From contig NZ_JHZK01000020.1 of NCBI RefSeq assembly GCF_000688515.1, forward strand, positions 1 to 64,000: 64,000 bases of DNA. The letters are read 5' to 3'. The stretch's first letter is position 1. Every line of letters begins with the position of its first letter. This DNA is from Afifella pfennigii DSM 17143 (GTDB lineage: Bacteria; Pseudomonadota; Alphaproteobacteria; Rhizobiales; Afifellaceae). A program made the position numbers and the translations under genes. The notes beneath the pieces were generated by a model. The model was not told the origin of the DNA. It saw only the letters and a program-made list of their open reading frames with translations, and did no database searches. Shown piece after piece: positions 26,706 to 35,573 of the stretch.

Positions 26706-27527
26706 CTATTCCTTCAGCACCGTGGTGATGTCCGGCGCGTCGACCGCCTTCATGCCGACGACGTGATAGCCGGCATCGACATGGTGCACCTCGCCGGTGA
26801 CGCCGCGCGCCATGTCGGAAAGAAGGTAGAGCGCGGCCTGGCCGACATCGTCCGGCGTCACGGTGCGCCGCAGCGGGGCGTTGTACTCGTTCCACTTCAG
26901 AATGTAACGGAAATCGCCGATGGCGGAGGCTGCCAGCGTCTTGATCGGGCCGGCGGAGATGGCGTTGACGCGGATGCCGGAGGGGCCCAGATCGACGGCG
27001 AGATAGCGCACGCTCGCCTCCAGCGCCGCCTTGGCGACGCCCATGACGTTGTAATGCGGCATCACCTTCTCGGCGCCGTAATAGGTCAGCGTCAGGATCG
27101 AGCCGCCGGCGCTCATCAGCTTCTCGGCGCGCTGGGCGAGCGCCGTCAGCGAATAGCAGGAGACGGAGAGCGACTTGTTGAAGTTCGCCTCGGTGGTGTC
27201 GATGTAGCGCCCGTCGAGTTCGTCCTTGTCGGAATAGGCGACGGCGTGGACGAGGAAATCGAGGCCGCCCCATTCGGCGCGAACCTTCTCGAACACCGCG
27301 TCCATGGAGGCCGTGTCGGTGACGTCGCAATGGCCGGCGACGATGGCGTCCAGCTCCGCCGCCAGCGGCTCCACCCGCTTCTTCAGCGCATCGCCCTGAT
27401 AGGTCAGCGCCAGCTCCGCGCCCGCCTCGCGCGCCGCCTTGGCAATTCCCCAAGCAATGGATCGATTGTTGGCAATGCCGAGGACAAGCCCACGCTTCCC
27501 CGTCATGATGCCATTTGCTGCGGTCAT
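26706..27527 (-). CDS. fabI: enoyl-[acyl-carrier-protein] reductase (NADH)
   Basis: 273 residues from ATG 27527. Last reductive step of fatty-acid elongation. SDR fold with GLVLGIANNRSIAWGIAKA binding NADH, and the FabI-specific catalytic pair Tyr159 and Lys166 in YNVMGVAK, with Tyr149 ten residues before. SDKDELDGRY and LTLTYYGAEKVMPHYN are typical FabI stretches. The same strand is open far upstream across the FAD-dehydrogenase gene, but this is spurious; a second methionine seven codons in is an alternative start. It is the standard FabI and the target class of triclosan and isoniazid-like inhibitors. Confidence 0.94.
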   Translation of the reverse strand: MTAANGIMTGKRGLVLGIANNRSIAWGIAKAAREAGAELALTYQGDALKKRVEPLAAELDAIVAGHCDVTDTASMDAVFEKVRAEWGGLDFLVHAVAYSDKDELDGRYIDTTEANFNKSLSVSCYSLTALAQRAEKLMSAGGSILTLTYYGAEKVMPHYNVMGVAKAALEASVRYLAVDLGPSGIRVNAISAGPIKTLAASAIGDFRYILKWNEYNAPLRRTVTPDDVGQAALYLLSDMARGVTGEVHHVDAGYHVVGMKAVDAPDITTVLKE

Positions 27528-27641
27528 GTTTCTCTCGCCGTTCTCGCCGCTGCGGCCCGAAATGCCGTGTCGTAATGGCACGGGTTTGGGGGGGCTGCAA
27601 CAGCCCTTCAATCGGCGGCGGCAACTGCTATCCTGCCGGCG

Positions 27642-29078
27642 ATGCAGCAAAAACCGCAGCCCGCAAGGGCCGATCCCGACATCCCCGCCCGCCTCGCCTC
27701 CATCGTCGGCGAAGCGCAGGTGCTGACAAGCGAAGACGACGTCGCGCCCTATTGCCGCGAACCCCGCGACCTCTGGCACGGCCGGCCGGCCGCCGTCGTG
27801 CGCCCCGCGACGACAGGGGAAGTCTCCGCCATCCTCGCCTTCGCCCATGCCGCCAGGGTGGCCATCGTGCCGCAGGGCGGCAATACCGGCCTCGTCGGCG
27901 CGCAGGTGCCGGACGAGAGCGGCGCGGAGGTGGTTCTCAGCCTGGAGCGCATGCGCGCCATCCGCGACATCGACCCAGACGGCGCGACGATGATCGCGGA
28001 AGCCGGCGCCGTCCTGGAGGAATTGCACGCCGCCGCCGAGGAAGCCGGCCTCTTCTTTCCCCTCTCCCTCGGGGCGCAGGGCTCTTGCCGCATCGGCGGC
28101 AATATCGCCACCAATGCCGGCGGAACGGGGGTTCTCGCCTACGGCAACACCCGCGACCTCGTTCTGGGCCTTGAGGTGGTGCTCGCCGACGGGCGGGTGT
28201 GGAACGGTCTCAGAAGGCTGCGCAAGGACAATACCGGCTACGACCTGAAGCATCTCTTCATCGGCTCGGAAGGCACGCTCGGCGTCGTCACGGCGGCGGC
28301 GCTGCGGCTCTTTCCCGCGCCCAAGGGGCGCGCCGTCGCCATCGCCGCCACGCAAAGCCCGGCCGAGGCGCTCACCCTCTTCCGCCGCTTCAGCGCGGCG
28401 GCGGGCGCCAATCTCACCGGCTTTGAGCTGATGCCGCGCATCGGCATGGAATTCATCGTCAAGCATCTGGAGGGCGCGCGCGACCCGCTTGGCGATGCCT
28501 ATCCCTGGTACGCGCTGATCGAAATCTCCTCCGGACGCAGCGAGGAGGAGGCGGCGAGCCTGATGCAGGCGACGCTGGAGGAGGCGTTCGAGGCCGAAGA
28601 GCTGCTGGACGCCGCGCTCGCCACCTCGCTCGCCCAGGCGAGCGAATTCTGGCGCATGCGCCACGGGCTCAGCGAGGTGCAGCGGCCGGAAGGCGGCTCC
28701 ATCAAGCACGACGTCTCCGTGCCGGTGGCCAAGGTGCCGGAATTCCTGGAGCGGGCATCGGCCGCCGTCACCGAGCGCATTGCCGGCGCGCGGCCGGTGC
28801 CCTTCGGCCATCTCGGCGACGGCAACATCCATTTCAACGTCAGCCAGCCGGTCGGCGCCGACAAGGCCGCCTTTCTCGCCCGCTGGGACGAGGTGGCAGC
28901 CATCGTCCACGGCATCGTGATGGAGCTCTCCGGCTCCATCTCCGCCGAACACGGCATCGGGCGGCTGAAGCGCGAGCTCCTGAAAGAGGTGAAGAGCGAG
29001 GTGGAGCTCGACATGATGCGGGCGATCAAGCGCGCCTTCGACCCCAACAATATCCTGAGCCCGGGAAGGATGCTCTGA
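27642..29078 (+). CDS. FAD-binding oxidase of the GlcD / D-2-hydroxyglutarate dehydrogenase family
   Basis: 478 residues. The PCMH-type FAD domain (AVVRPATTGEVSAILAFAH, VPQGGNTGLVGAQ, GSCRIGGNIATNAGGTGVLAYG) spans about 45-220, followed by the FAD-oxidase C-terminal domain with GHLGDGNIHFNV (metal-binding His) and the closing SAEHGIGRLKRELL and DPNNILSPGRML. Such enzymes oxidise D-2-hydroxyacids such as D-2-hydroxyglutarate or D-lactate and pass electrons to ETF or quinone. No GlcE/GlcF partners are adjacent, so a stand-alone D-2-hydroxyglutarate dehydrogenase role is most likely. ATG 27642; it diverges from fabI. Confidence 0.85.
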   Translation: MQQKPQPARADPDIPARLASIVGEAQVLTSEDDVAPYCREPRDLWHGRPAAVVRPATTGEVSAILAFAHAARVAIVPQGGNTGLVGAQVPDESGAEVVLSLERMRAIRDIDPDGATMIAEAGAVLEELHAAAEEAGLFFPLSLGAQGSCRIGGNIATNAGGTGVLAYGNTRDLVLGLEVVLADGRVWNGLRRLRKDNTGYDLKHLFIGSEGTLGVVTAAALRLFPAPKGRAVAIAATQSPAEALTLFRRFSAAAGANLTGFELMPRIGMEFIVKHLEGARDPLGDAYPWYALIEISSGRSEEEAASLMQATLEEAFEAEELLDAALATSLAQASEFWRMRHGLSEVQRPEGGSIKHDVSVPVAKVPEFLERASAAVTERIAGARPVPFGHLGDGNIHFNVSQPVGADKAAFLARWDEVAAIVHGIVMELSGSISAEHGIGRLKRELLKEVKSEVELDMMRAIKRAFDPNNILSPGRML

Positions 29079-29132
29079 GCGGAGGCGGCACGCGGCGCCG
29101 CCTCGCCGATCCGGCCGCCCGCCCAGCCATTC

Positions 29133-29897
29133 TCACGCCGGCGGGGCCGATGCCTCAAACGTGAGCGCGCCGGTTGAGCGCTCCGGCGCCGCGCCCCGGC
29201 GGTAATCGGCATGCACGGCGATATCGGCGAAGCCCGCCTCGCGCAGCGCCAGCTCCATTTCCAGAACGCCCCAGAAGCGCAAGGAAAAGGTCTCGGCCTG
29301 CCGTTCCACGAGTTCGCCGTCCCGCCAGCGCTCGTAAGTGAGCTCCGAGACCCGCATCTGGCGCACGAAATCGGTCTTTACAGCGCTCTCGCTCAGCGTC
29401 AGGCGATCCTCGCCGCTTTGCCACGCGCGCAGCGCCGCTTCCGGCTCGGCGAGACCGGAAAGCGGATCAAGGTCGAGGATGAGGCGCCCGCGCGGCAACA
29501 GCGCCCGGCGCAAGCGCCGCAGAACGCGGCGTGCAAGGGCCGCATCCGTAACGAGCTGGAAGGAGCCGGCCGGCAGGATCAGCGCCTCGAAGCTCTGCTC
29601 GTAGGCGAAATCCTCAAAGCGCTGCCGGCTGAGCGCGGCTCGCAGCCCGCGCCGGCGGCATGCCTTGAGGCAATGGGCGAGCATCTCTTCCGAGGCGTCA
29701 AAGCCATAGATGTCATAGCCCGCCTCCAGGAGCGGGATGAGAACGCGGCCGTTGCCGCAGGCCGGCTCCAGGACGGAGCCACGGGGCGGGCCGAGCAGGT
29801 CGCGGTAGAATTCGATATCGCCGAAGGAGCGGCCGATGGGCTTGTCGAGATGATAGACCGTGGCTGCGAGGGAGCCGTAACGATTGTCCGGTTTCAC
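29133..29897 (-). CDS. class I SAM-dependent methyltransferase, substrate unknown
   Basis: 254 residues from GTG 29897, chosen because AGGAAAA lies just upstream; an in-frame extension to 29927 is possible. VLEPACGNGRVLIPLL is the SAM-binding loop and YGFDASEEML ends strand 2; PRGRLILDLDPL is the strand 4-5 region. A beta-sheet-rich C-terminus (TYERWRDGELVERQAETFSLRFW) is typical of small-molecule methyltransferases of the UbiE/MenG-like superfamily. It lies 24 bp before the yedK stop region (minus strand), probably in the same transcript. I cannot assign a substrate. Confidence 0.75.
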   Translation of the reverse strand: MKPDNRYGSLAATVYHLDKPIGRSFGDIEFYRDLLGPPRGSVLEPACGNGRVLIPLLEAGYDIYGFDASEEMLAHCLKACRRRGLRAALSRQRFEDFAYEQSFEALILPAGSFQLVTDAALARRVLRRLRRALLPRGRLILDLDPLSGLAEPEAALRAWQSGEDRLTLSESAVKTDFVRQMRVSELTYERWRDGELVERQAETFSLRFWGVLEMELALREAGFADIAVHADYRRGAAPERSTGALTFEASAPPA

Positions 29898-29951
29898 GTG
29901 GTTTTCCTGGAACCTTTCACGCGCCACCCGGCGGCCGGCGCCGGCAAGGCG

Positions 29952-30677
29952 TCACAGAAGCTGCCCCTGGCTGGGCTCGGGCGGCGCTTCCTCCACCGCC
30001 TCTTCGGCCACGGGCTCAATGAGGGCGGCATCGTCGTCGGCGACGCGGTTGACCCGGCGCGACACCGGCACGGCCTCAAGCCCCGCCGCCATGCCCGGCT
30101 CGGCAAGAAGGGCGAGCGCGGCCTCTGTCGTCTCCTCGCCGGAAAGCCAGAGGTCGAAATTCTCCGGCTCGATGATCGCCGGGCAGCGGTGATGCAGGGC
30201 CTCGAGCGGCGGCTCGGCGGCGACGGTGACGATCGCCACGGTATCGATCTCGCCGCCATCGGCGCCGATATAGGTCTCCCACAGGCCGGCGAAAGCGAGC
30301 GTGCCGGTCCCGGTCGGGCCGATGAAATAGGGCTGCTTGGGCCCCTTGCCGCGCGCCTGCCATTCGTAGAAGCCGGAGGCGGGGAGGAGGCAGCGGCGCC
30401 GGCGGATGGCGTTGCGGAAGGCGGGCTTTGCGGCAATTTCCTCCGCCCGCGCATTGATGATCAAAGGAAACTTCGCCGGATCCTTCACCCAGGCGGGCAA
30501 AAAACCCCAGCGCATCGGCACCGCCTCGCGGCCCCTCTCGCCTTCGCGGATGACCAGGATAGGCTGCGTCGGCGCAATGTTGTAACGCGGGACGAGCAGC
30601 CGCTCGTCGAGCGCTGCCAGAGAAAAAAGCCTCTTGATGGCCTCGCCATCGGCGGTGAGAACGAAGCGTCCGCACAT
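29952..30677 (-). CDS. yedK: SRAP domain protein, DNA-protein crosslink sensor for abasic sites
   Basis: 241 residues from ATG 30677. The mature N-terminus must be cysteine because Cys2 (MCGRFVLT) forms a thiazolidine crosslink with an abasic site in single-stranded DNA, so a longer start at 30707 is wrong. Other invariant parts are visible: RYNIAPTQP, MRWGFLPAW, LIINARAEE, CLLPASGFYEW (catalytic Glu) and HHRCPAII (catalytic His). The family (HMCES/YedK) protects abasic sites from cleavage, and in bacteria is often SOS-associated. It diverges from the NUDIX gene across 45 bp. Confidence 0.9.
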   Translation of the reverse strand: MCGRFVLTADGEAIKRLFSLAALDERLLVPRYNIAPTQPILVIREGERGREAVPMRWGFLPAWVKDPAKFPLIINARAEEIAAKPAFRNAIRRRRCLLPASGFYEWQARGKGPKQPYFIGPTGTGTLAFAGLWETYIGADGGEIDTVAIVTVAAEPPLEALHHRCPAIIEPENFDLWLSGEETTEAALALLAEPGMAAGLEAVPVSRRVNRVADDDAALIEPVAEEAVEEAPPEPSQGQLL

Positions 30678-30722
30678 GCGGGTGGCATTTAGCACGCCGG
30701 AGGCCAATGAGGAGGCCGCAAG

Positions 30723-31187
30723 CTGGCCAGCACGGAAAAATCCCCCGCTTTCGAGGGGGCGAGCGTCATCGTCCTGAAGCCGGACGCCGTGCTTCTGGTG
30801 CGGCGGTCAAGGCCGCCCTTTGCCGGCATGTGGAGCTTTCCCGGCGGGCGCGTGGAACGGGGCGAGGCCCCGGACGAGACGGCACGGCGCGAGCTTGCCG
30901 AGGAAACGGGCCTTGCCGTCGGTCCCCTCGCCTTTCTGGGCGAGCATCTGACCGGCGGCGAGAAAGCGCTCCGCCTTGCGGTCTTCACCGCCCCCCATGC
31001 CGGCGGCGAGCCCGTCGCCGGCGATGACGTCGACCAGGCCGCATTCGTAGCCTATGAGCGAACCGGCAACCTTGCGCTGACCGCCGGCGCCACCGCCTTC
31101 ATCGCCCGGGCCATCCTCGCCGCCGGCGAGGAGGAGGCGGCCGCAAAGGCTGAGGAGATCGCTTCGCCAGGAGCCAAGCTGCCTTGA
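30723..31187 (+). CDS. NUDIX hydrolase, probable CTG start
   Basis: The NUDIX box GGRVERGEAPDETARRELAEETGL is clear. The only ATG/GTG/TTG in frame is GTG 30789, but that would delete the first beta strand (ASVIVLKPDAVLLVRR), which the fold needs. A CTG at 30723 lies 7 bases after a perfect AGGAGG (30710-30715) and gives 154 residues with an intact N-terminus; in-frame TGA at 30708 rules out anything longer. I therefore prefer CTG, with moderate confidence. The enzyme hydrolyses a nucleoside-diphosphate-linked compound; the substrate is unknown. TIGR02301 gene overlaps by 4 bases. Confidence 0.7.
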   Translation: MASTEKSPAFEGASVIVLKPDAVLLVRRSRPPFAGMWSFPGGRVERGEAPDETARRELAEETGLAVGPLAFLGEHLTGGEKALRLAVFTAPHAGGEPVAGDDVDQAAFVAYERTGNLALTAGATAFIARAILAAGEEEAAAKAEEIASPGAKLP

Positions 31188-31639
31188 AGAGGCCCTTTGC
31201 GCGCGACATCATGAGAGGGATGCGGTTCCTGTCTCTTTTCATCGTTCTCGCCTTCATGGCCGGCGGCGTGCCCGCCCGCGCCCTGGCGCAGGATGCGCCC
31301 GAGGAGCCGGAGACGGCAGCGCCCAGCGAAGCGCCACCGCCGATCTACGAGCCCAAGCTTCTGCGGCTCGCGGAGCTTCTCGGCGCGCTGCACTTCCTGC
31401 GCGGGCTCTGCGAGGCCGGCGACGGGCCGGCCTGGAAGGCGGATATGGAGGCGCTGCTCGCCGCCGAGGCGCCGGGCCCGCAGCGCCGCGCGCGGCTCAT
31501 CGGGCGCTTCAACCACGGCTTTGAGACCTATCATTCGGTCTATCGAAGCTGCACCCCTGCGGCGCAGCAATCGATCACGCTCTATCTGCAGGAAAGCGCC
31601 GAGATCGCCGCCGATATCCGCACCCGCTACGGGCAATGA
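31184..31639 (+). CDS. TIGR02301 family secreted protein
   Basis: 151 residues with a signal peptide (hydrophobic FLSLFIVLAFMAGGV, cleavage after about ARALAQ) and a conserved domain from PKLLRLAELLGALHFLRGLC to the end, with two cysteines (LC, RSC) likely to pair. The family is restricted largely to alphaproteobacteria and has no known function. TTG 31184 overlaps the NUDIX stop (TTGA) and has AGGAG 10 bases upstream; ATG 31211 is an alternative that leaves a cleaner signal peptide. Periplasmic location is inferred. Confidence 0.75.
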   Translation: MKRPFARDIMRGMRFLSLFIVLAFMAGGVPARALAQDAPEEPETAAPSEAPPPIYEPKLLRLAELLGALHFLRGLCEAGDGPAWKADMEALLAAEAPGPQRRARLIGRFNHGFETYHSVYRSCTPAAQQSITLYLQESAEIAADIRTRYGQ

Positions 31640-31719
31640 AGCGGCCCGGAGCGACCGTCTGCCTCGCTCCCGCCACGGAAACAGGCTCAGTGGTAGCGGG
31701 AAGCAAAGGGGAGTGAGCG

Positions 31720-32607
31720 ATGGCCGACGACGCACGTCACGAGATGAGAGCAAGAAAGGCCGCCGGCGCTCGGCAGCTCGCCGGGAGATTTCTCGCCGGC
31801 TTGACGGCCGGCCTCTTCCTCATCGCCGCACCCGCCCTGGCGCAGGAGACGACGGCCCCGCTTGAGGAGGAGCCGGCCGCACAGGCGCAGACGGCGCCGG
31901 CGGCCCCGCCGGCGGAGGAGGCCATCGAGGCCCCGGCAGAGACGCCGCCAGAGACCCCGGCAGGCGCCGCAGAGGCCGACGGCGCGGCGCAGCCGGCCGA
32001 AACCCCGGCCGCGGCGGAAAGCGAAGCGGAGCCACCACAAGCGCCGGCCGGCGAGGCTGAGGCCGAGCCCGCCGAAACGGATGCGCCGGCGCAGAGCGCC
32101 GAGACGGAAGAGGCGGCCGAGACAGCCGAGGAGGTGCCGGAATATCTCGACATCAAGCGCAGCGCCGAAGAGATGCCGGAGCCGGTGCGGCGCACCTGGC
32201 GGGCGCTACGCGCCGCCGCAAGCTCGGGCGATATCGAGCAGCTGCGCCCGCTGATTGAGGCCCAGCAGACCCCGCCGGCCTTCGCCTTCGACAAGGTGGG
32301 GGACCCCGTTGAGTATCTGAAGGCGCTTTCAGGCGACGCGGAGGGCCGGGAAATCCTCGCCATCCTCCTGGAAGTGCTCGATGCGGGCTTCCTGCATGTC
32401 GACCGGGGCACCCCCAACGAGATGTATCTGTGGCCCTATTACGCCCGCTATCCGCTCGACCGGCTGAGCCCGGAACAGATCGTGGAGCTGTTCACGCTGA
32501 TCACGGCCGGCGACTGGCAGGACATCCAGTCCTATGGGGCCTACATCTTCTTCCGCCTCGGCATCGATCCGGACGGGCGCTGGCACTTCTTCCTCGCCGG
32601 CGACTGA
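31720..32607 (+). CDS. secreted protein with Ala/Pro/Glu-rich linker, unknown function
   Basis: 295 residues: signal peptide (LAGLTAGLFLIAAPALAQ), then residues about 45-140 made almost only of Ala, Pro, Glu, Thr and Ser (many PAET/PAE units), then a folded C-terminal domain of about 150 residues starting at EYLDIKRSAEEMPEPVRRTW and ending in SYGAYIFFRLGIDPDGRWHFFLAGD. The linker would let the domain stand off the membrane or wall. The C-terminal domain looks conserved, with several Trp and Tyr, but I do not recognise it. It follows the TIGR02301 gene at 80 bp. Confidence 0.6.
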   Translation: MADDARHEMRARKAAGARQLAGRFLAGLTAGLFLIAAPALAQETTAPLEEEPAAQAQTAPAAPPAEEAIEAPAETPPETPAGAAEADGAAQPAETPAAAESEAEPPQAPAGEAEAEPAETDAPAQSAETEEAAETAEEVPEYLDIKRSAEEMPEPVRRTWRALRAAASSGDIEQLRPLIEAQQTPPAFAFDKVGDPVEYLKALSGDAEGREILAILLEVLDAGFLHVDRGTPNEMYLWPYYARYPLDRLSPEQIVELFTLITAGDWQDIQSYGAYIFFRLGIDPDGRWHFFLAGD

Positions 32608-32617
32608 TCCTGGTCGG

Positions 32618-34057
32618 CTATTCGGCGGGCTGAGCCGACGTGCCGCGCCAGCGCGCCACGAATTCGCGCGCGAAGATCAGCGCCCCGACGACGGTGGTGT
32701 CGAGGCCGAGCAGACGCTTTGCCGCCCGCGCCAGCCAGAGCGAGCGCAGCGTCACCGATATCGTCGTCGCCAGTGCCGCGCCGACGATACCGAAGGGGAT
32801 GATGAGGGCGACGTTGAGCGCGGCGTTGACGAGCACCATCGCCACATAGGTCTTGGCGGAGAAATAGCCGTAGCCGGTCATGTTGAGGATATCCTCGGCG
32901 GGACCGAAAAGCGCCCGCACGATGACCCCGACGGCAAGGATGGCAAGCACGCTATAGCCCGCCGCGAACCCCTCGCCGAAGAGCGCCAGGAGCCAGCCGC
33001 CGAGAAGCAGGACGCCGGCCGTCGCCGCGGTGGAGGCGAGGAAGGTGAGAAGGCTGACCTCGCGCGTCAGGATCGTCAGGCGCGGCTGATCCTGCGCGGC
33101 ATGCGCGGCGGAGAAGAGATGCGCGGAGCCGACGGCCGCAGCGAAGGGGATGAAGGAAACCACCTGCATGATGCGCGTGGCGGCGAAGAAGAGAGCGATC
33201 TGCGCCGGGCCGACGAAAAAGGAAAGCACGATCACCGACATGAAGGAGAAGAGGTGGAACATGCCCTGCATGACGGCAAAGGGCGCGGAGCCGACCATCC
33301 ATTCGCGGATGCGGTAGGCGCGCGGGCCGGGCGGCACCACCTTGCGCAGCCGGCGCCAGATGGCGACGAGCTGCCAGAGGGCGGCCAGGGCGGTGCCGAG
33401 CAGCGTGCAGGCGAAAGCGGTGACGGCATTCGCCTCAAAGCCCACCGCGACGGCGGCGAGCATGAAGACGAGCAGGAAGCCGTGGCGCAGGATGTAGACC
33501 GGCACCAGGCCAGCCACGGTCCAGAAATAGGCCCTGCCGATATCCTCCAGATAGGCCTGGAGGCAGAAGAAAGGGATCACCGCCGCCATCAACAAGAGCG
33601 GATAGACATAGGCGCTCTCGATCCAGGGGCCTGCCTGGGTGACGGCGAGCGCAAAGAGCGCCGCGACGGCGATCGGCGTCAGGAAGGACATGATGAAGGC
33701 GAAGCGCAGAAAGCCGCGCAGCTCCGCCTCGCTGCCCTTTTCGCGCAGGGCCGGGACGAAGCGCACCGGCGAATCGCCAAAGCCGAAGGTGCCGATCGCC
33801 TGGAAGACCAGCAGCCAGACCCAGGTGAAGGCGAAGATGCCGTATTCGAACTGGCCCATGAGACGGGCCAGAACCACCTGCGTGCCATAGGCGAGGACCG
33901 CATTGGCGACGCGGATGAAAAGAGCGATGATGGAGGCGCGCCGCGCCTTGCCGCGGTCGTCGGAGCTCAGCAGCGCCTGACGAGCCATGGCGACGATACC
34001 GCCGAGGCGGCCCGCCCGCATCTCTCCTTCAGCGCTCACGCGGGGGCTCCCGATCAA
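32618..34057 (-). CDS. polysaccharide/lipid flippase of the MATE/MOP superfamily (Wzx-like)
   Basis: 479 residues with roughly 12-14 hydrophobic helices separated by short charged loops, the pattern of O-antigen/exopolysaccharide flippases: ASIIALFIRVANAVLAYGTQ, GQFEYGIFAFTWVW near the N-terminus, then GILGAALATTI-like IVGAALATTISVT near the end. It would move undecaprenyl-linked or other lipid-linked glycans across the inner membrane. No glycosyltransferase or polymerase genes are beside it, so the substrate is unknown. Met34057 is the first start; later methionines at about 13 and 24 are possible. Confidence 0.75.
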   Translation of the reverse strand: MIGSPRVSAEGEMRAGRLGGIVAMARQALLSSDDRGKARRASIIALFIRVANAVLAYGTQVVLARLMGQFEYGIFAFTWVWLLVFQAIGTFGFGDSPVRFVPALREKGSEAELRGFLRFAFIMSFLTPIAVAALFALAVTQAGPWIESAYVYPLLLMAAVIPFFCLQAYLEDIGRAYFWTVAGLVPVYILRHGFLLVFMLAAVAVGFEANAVTAFACTLLGTALAALWQLVAIWRRLRKVVPPGPRAYRIREWMVGSAPFAVMQGMFHLFSFMSVIVLSFFVGPAQIALFFAATRIMQVVSFIPFAAAVGSAHLFSAAHAAQDQPRLTILTREVSLLTFLASTAATAGVLLLGGWLLALFGEGFAAGYSVLAILAVGVIVRALFGPAEDILNMTGYGYFSAKTYVAMVLVNAALNVALIIPFGIVGAALATTISVTLRSLWLARAAKRLLGLDTTVVGALIFAREFVARWRGTSAQPAE

Positions 34058-34100
34058 TCCCTCGCGCGAGGCTTACCACGCGGCGATTAACCGCAAATAA

Positions 34101-34118
34101 AGCCGCCGCAAGGCGGTT
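34101..34118 (-). terminator. intrinsic terminator after dihydroorotase
   Basis: Read on the minus strand, AACCGCC-TTGC-GGCGGCT (7 bp, one G-U) forms a stem (34118-34101) followed by TTTATTT. It lies 49 bases downstream of the dihydroorotase stop and before the flippase start, so it would separate the two transcripts. Confidence 0.6.
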
Positions 34119-34166
34119 AACGGCGCCGGAGAGGCGGCAAGCCGCCCCCCGCGGGCGACAAACAGC

Positions 34167-35480
34167 CTAGAACCGCACCGGCTCGCCGGCGCCGGGCGCA
34201 ACGATGTCGCCCTCCCACATGACGCGGCGGCCGCGGATGAGCGTGCCGACCGGCCAGCCGGTGACGCGCAGGCCGTCATAAGGCGTCCAGGCGGAGCGCG
34301 ATCCCATCATGGCATCGGCGATGGTGACCTCGCGCTTCAGATCGACGAACGTCAGATCGGCGTCGTAGCCGACCGCGACGCGCCCCTTGCCGCGAATGCC
34401 GAAGAGCCGCGCCGGCCCGGCGCTGGTCATATCCATGAGGCGAAGAAGGCTGAGCCTGCCCTTGGCCGCATGGTGAAGCATCACCGGCAGGAGCGTCTGC
34501 ACGCCGGGCATGCCGGAGGGCGAGGCGGGATAGGGCGCGGCCTTCTCCTCCAAGGTATGCGGCGCATGATCGGAGCCGAGGATGTCGGCCGTGCCATCGG
34601 CGAGGCCTTGCCAGAGCGCCTCGCGGTGGCGCGCCTCGCGCACCGGCGGGTTCATCTGCAGGCGCGTGCCGAGACGGGCGTAATCCTCCGCGGCGAAGGT
34701 GAGATGCTGCGGCGTCACCTCGGCGGAGGCGAGGTCCTTGTGGCCGGCGAGAAAGGCGATCTCCTCGGCGGTGGAGATGTGGAGGACGTGAATGAGCGCG
34801 TTGTGGCGCCGGGCGATCGCCACCAGGCGCCGCGTGGAGGAAAGCGCCGCCTCCACGTCGCGCCAGACGGGATGGCTCGCCGGATCGCCCTCAACCCGCT
34901 CGCCGAGCCGTTCGCGCAGGCGCATCTCGTCCTCCGAATGGAAGGCGGCGCGCCGGCGCGTGCGGCGAAGGATTTCCGCAACGCCCTCATCGTCCTCCAA
35001 GAGCAGGTCGCCGGTGGAGGAGCCCATGAAGACCTTGATGCCGGCGGCGCCCGGCAGACGCTCCAGCTCACCGACATCGGCAGCGTTGTCGCGCGTGCCG
35101 CCGACCCAGAAGGCGTGGTCGCAATGCATGCGGCCCCTGGCGCGGGCGAGCTTGTCGGCAAGCGCCTCAGCGCTCGTCGTCAGCGGATTGGTGTTGGGCA
35201 TCTCAAAGACCGCGGTGACGCCGCCGAGAACGGCGGCGCGCGAGCCGGTCTCCAGATCCTCCTTGTGCTCGGCCCCCGGCTCGCGGAAATGCACCTGGCT
35301 GTCGATGACGCCCGGCAGCACGGTGAGGCCGGCCGCGTCGACGACCTCGCCGGCATCGGCGCCGGCGAGACTGCCGATGGCGGCGATGCGGCCGTCGCTG
35401 ACGCCGATATCGCGCTCGCCGATGCCGTCGTGGTTGACCAGGCTCGCGCCGCGGACGATGAGATCGAAGGTCTTTGCCAT
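34167..35480 (-). CDS. dihydroorotase-type amidohydrolase
   Basis: 437 residues from ATG 35480. Amidohydrolase fold: the beta-sandwich start (FDLIVRGASLVNHDG), QVHFREPG (metal His pair, an HxH equivalent read as VHF), the EMPNTNP strand, KVFMGSS carrying the lysine that is usually carbamylated, HISTAEE, and SDHAPHTLEEK for the fourth metal ligand. This matches class I (PyrC-like, about 430 residues) dihydroorotases, which make dihydroorotate from carbamoyl-aspartate; allantoinase or another amidohydrolase with the same motifs cannot be excluded. No other pyr genes adjoin. The long frame upstream to 35741 is spurious. Confidence 0.82.
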   Translation of the reverse strand: MAKTFDLIVRGASLVNHDGIGERDIGVSDGRIAAIGSLAGADAGEVVDAAGLTVLPGVIDSQVHFREPGAEHKEDLETGSRAAVLGGVTAVFEMPNTNPLTTSAEALADKLARARGRMHCDHAFWVGGTRDNAADVGELERLPGAAGIKVFMGSSTGDLLLEDDEGVAEILRRTRRRAAFHSEDEMRLRERLGERVEGDPASHPVWRDVEAALSSTRRLVAIARRHNALIHVLHISTAEEIAFLAGHKDLASAEVTPQHLTFAAEDYARLGTRLQMNPPVREARHREALWQGLADGTADILGSDHAPHTLEEKAAPYPASPSGMPGVQTLLPVMLHHAAKGRLSLLRLMDMTSAGPARLFGIRGKGRVAVGYDADLTFVDLKREVTIADAMMGSRSAWTPYDGLRVTGWPVGTLIRGRRVMWEGDIVAPGAGEPVRF

Positions 35481-35573
35481 GGCAAGCTGCTTGCCAATTG
35501 CCGGCGCCGGAAGCAAGCGCCATTGCCCCGGCAACCGATCCGCCTTAGCTGAAACGGCAAAGAAAGGGCCGCC

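Noticed and set aside
27528-28952. Minus-strand open frame extending fabI upstream by 475 codons
   Set aside because: It lies fully opposite the FAD-dependent dehydrogenase gene and has the composition of an antisense shadow; FabI begins at 27527.
32608-34090. Plus-strand 518-codon frame over the flippase gene
   Set aside because: Highly charged, low-complexity translation (Arg/Glu/Gly/Asp) opposite a clear multi-helix membrane protein; typical GC-rich shadow.
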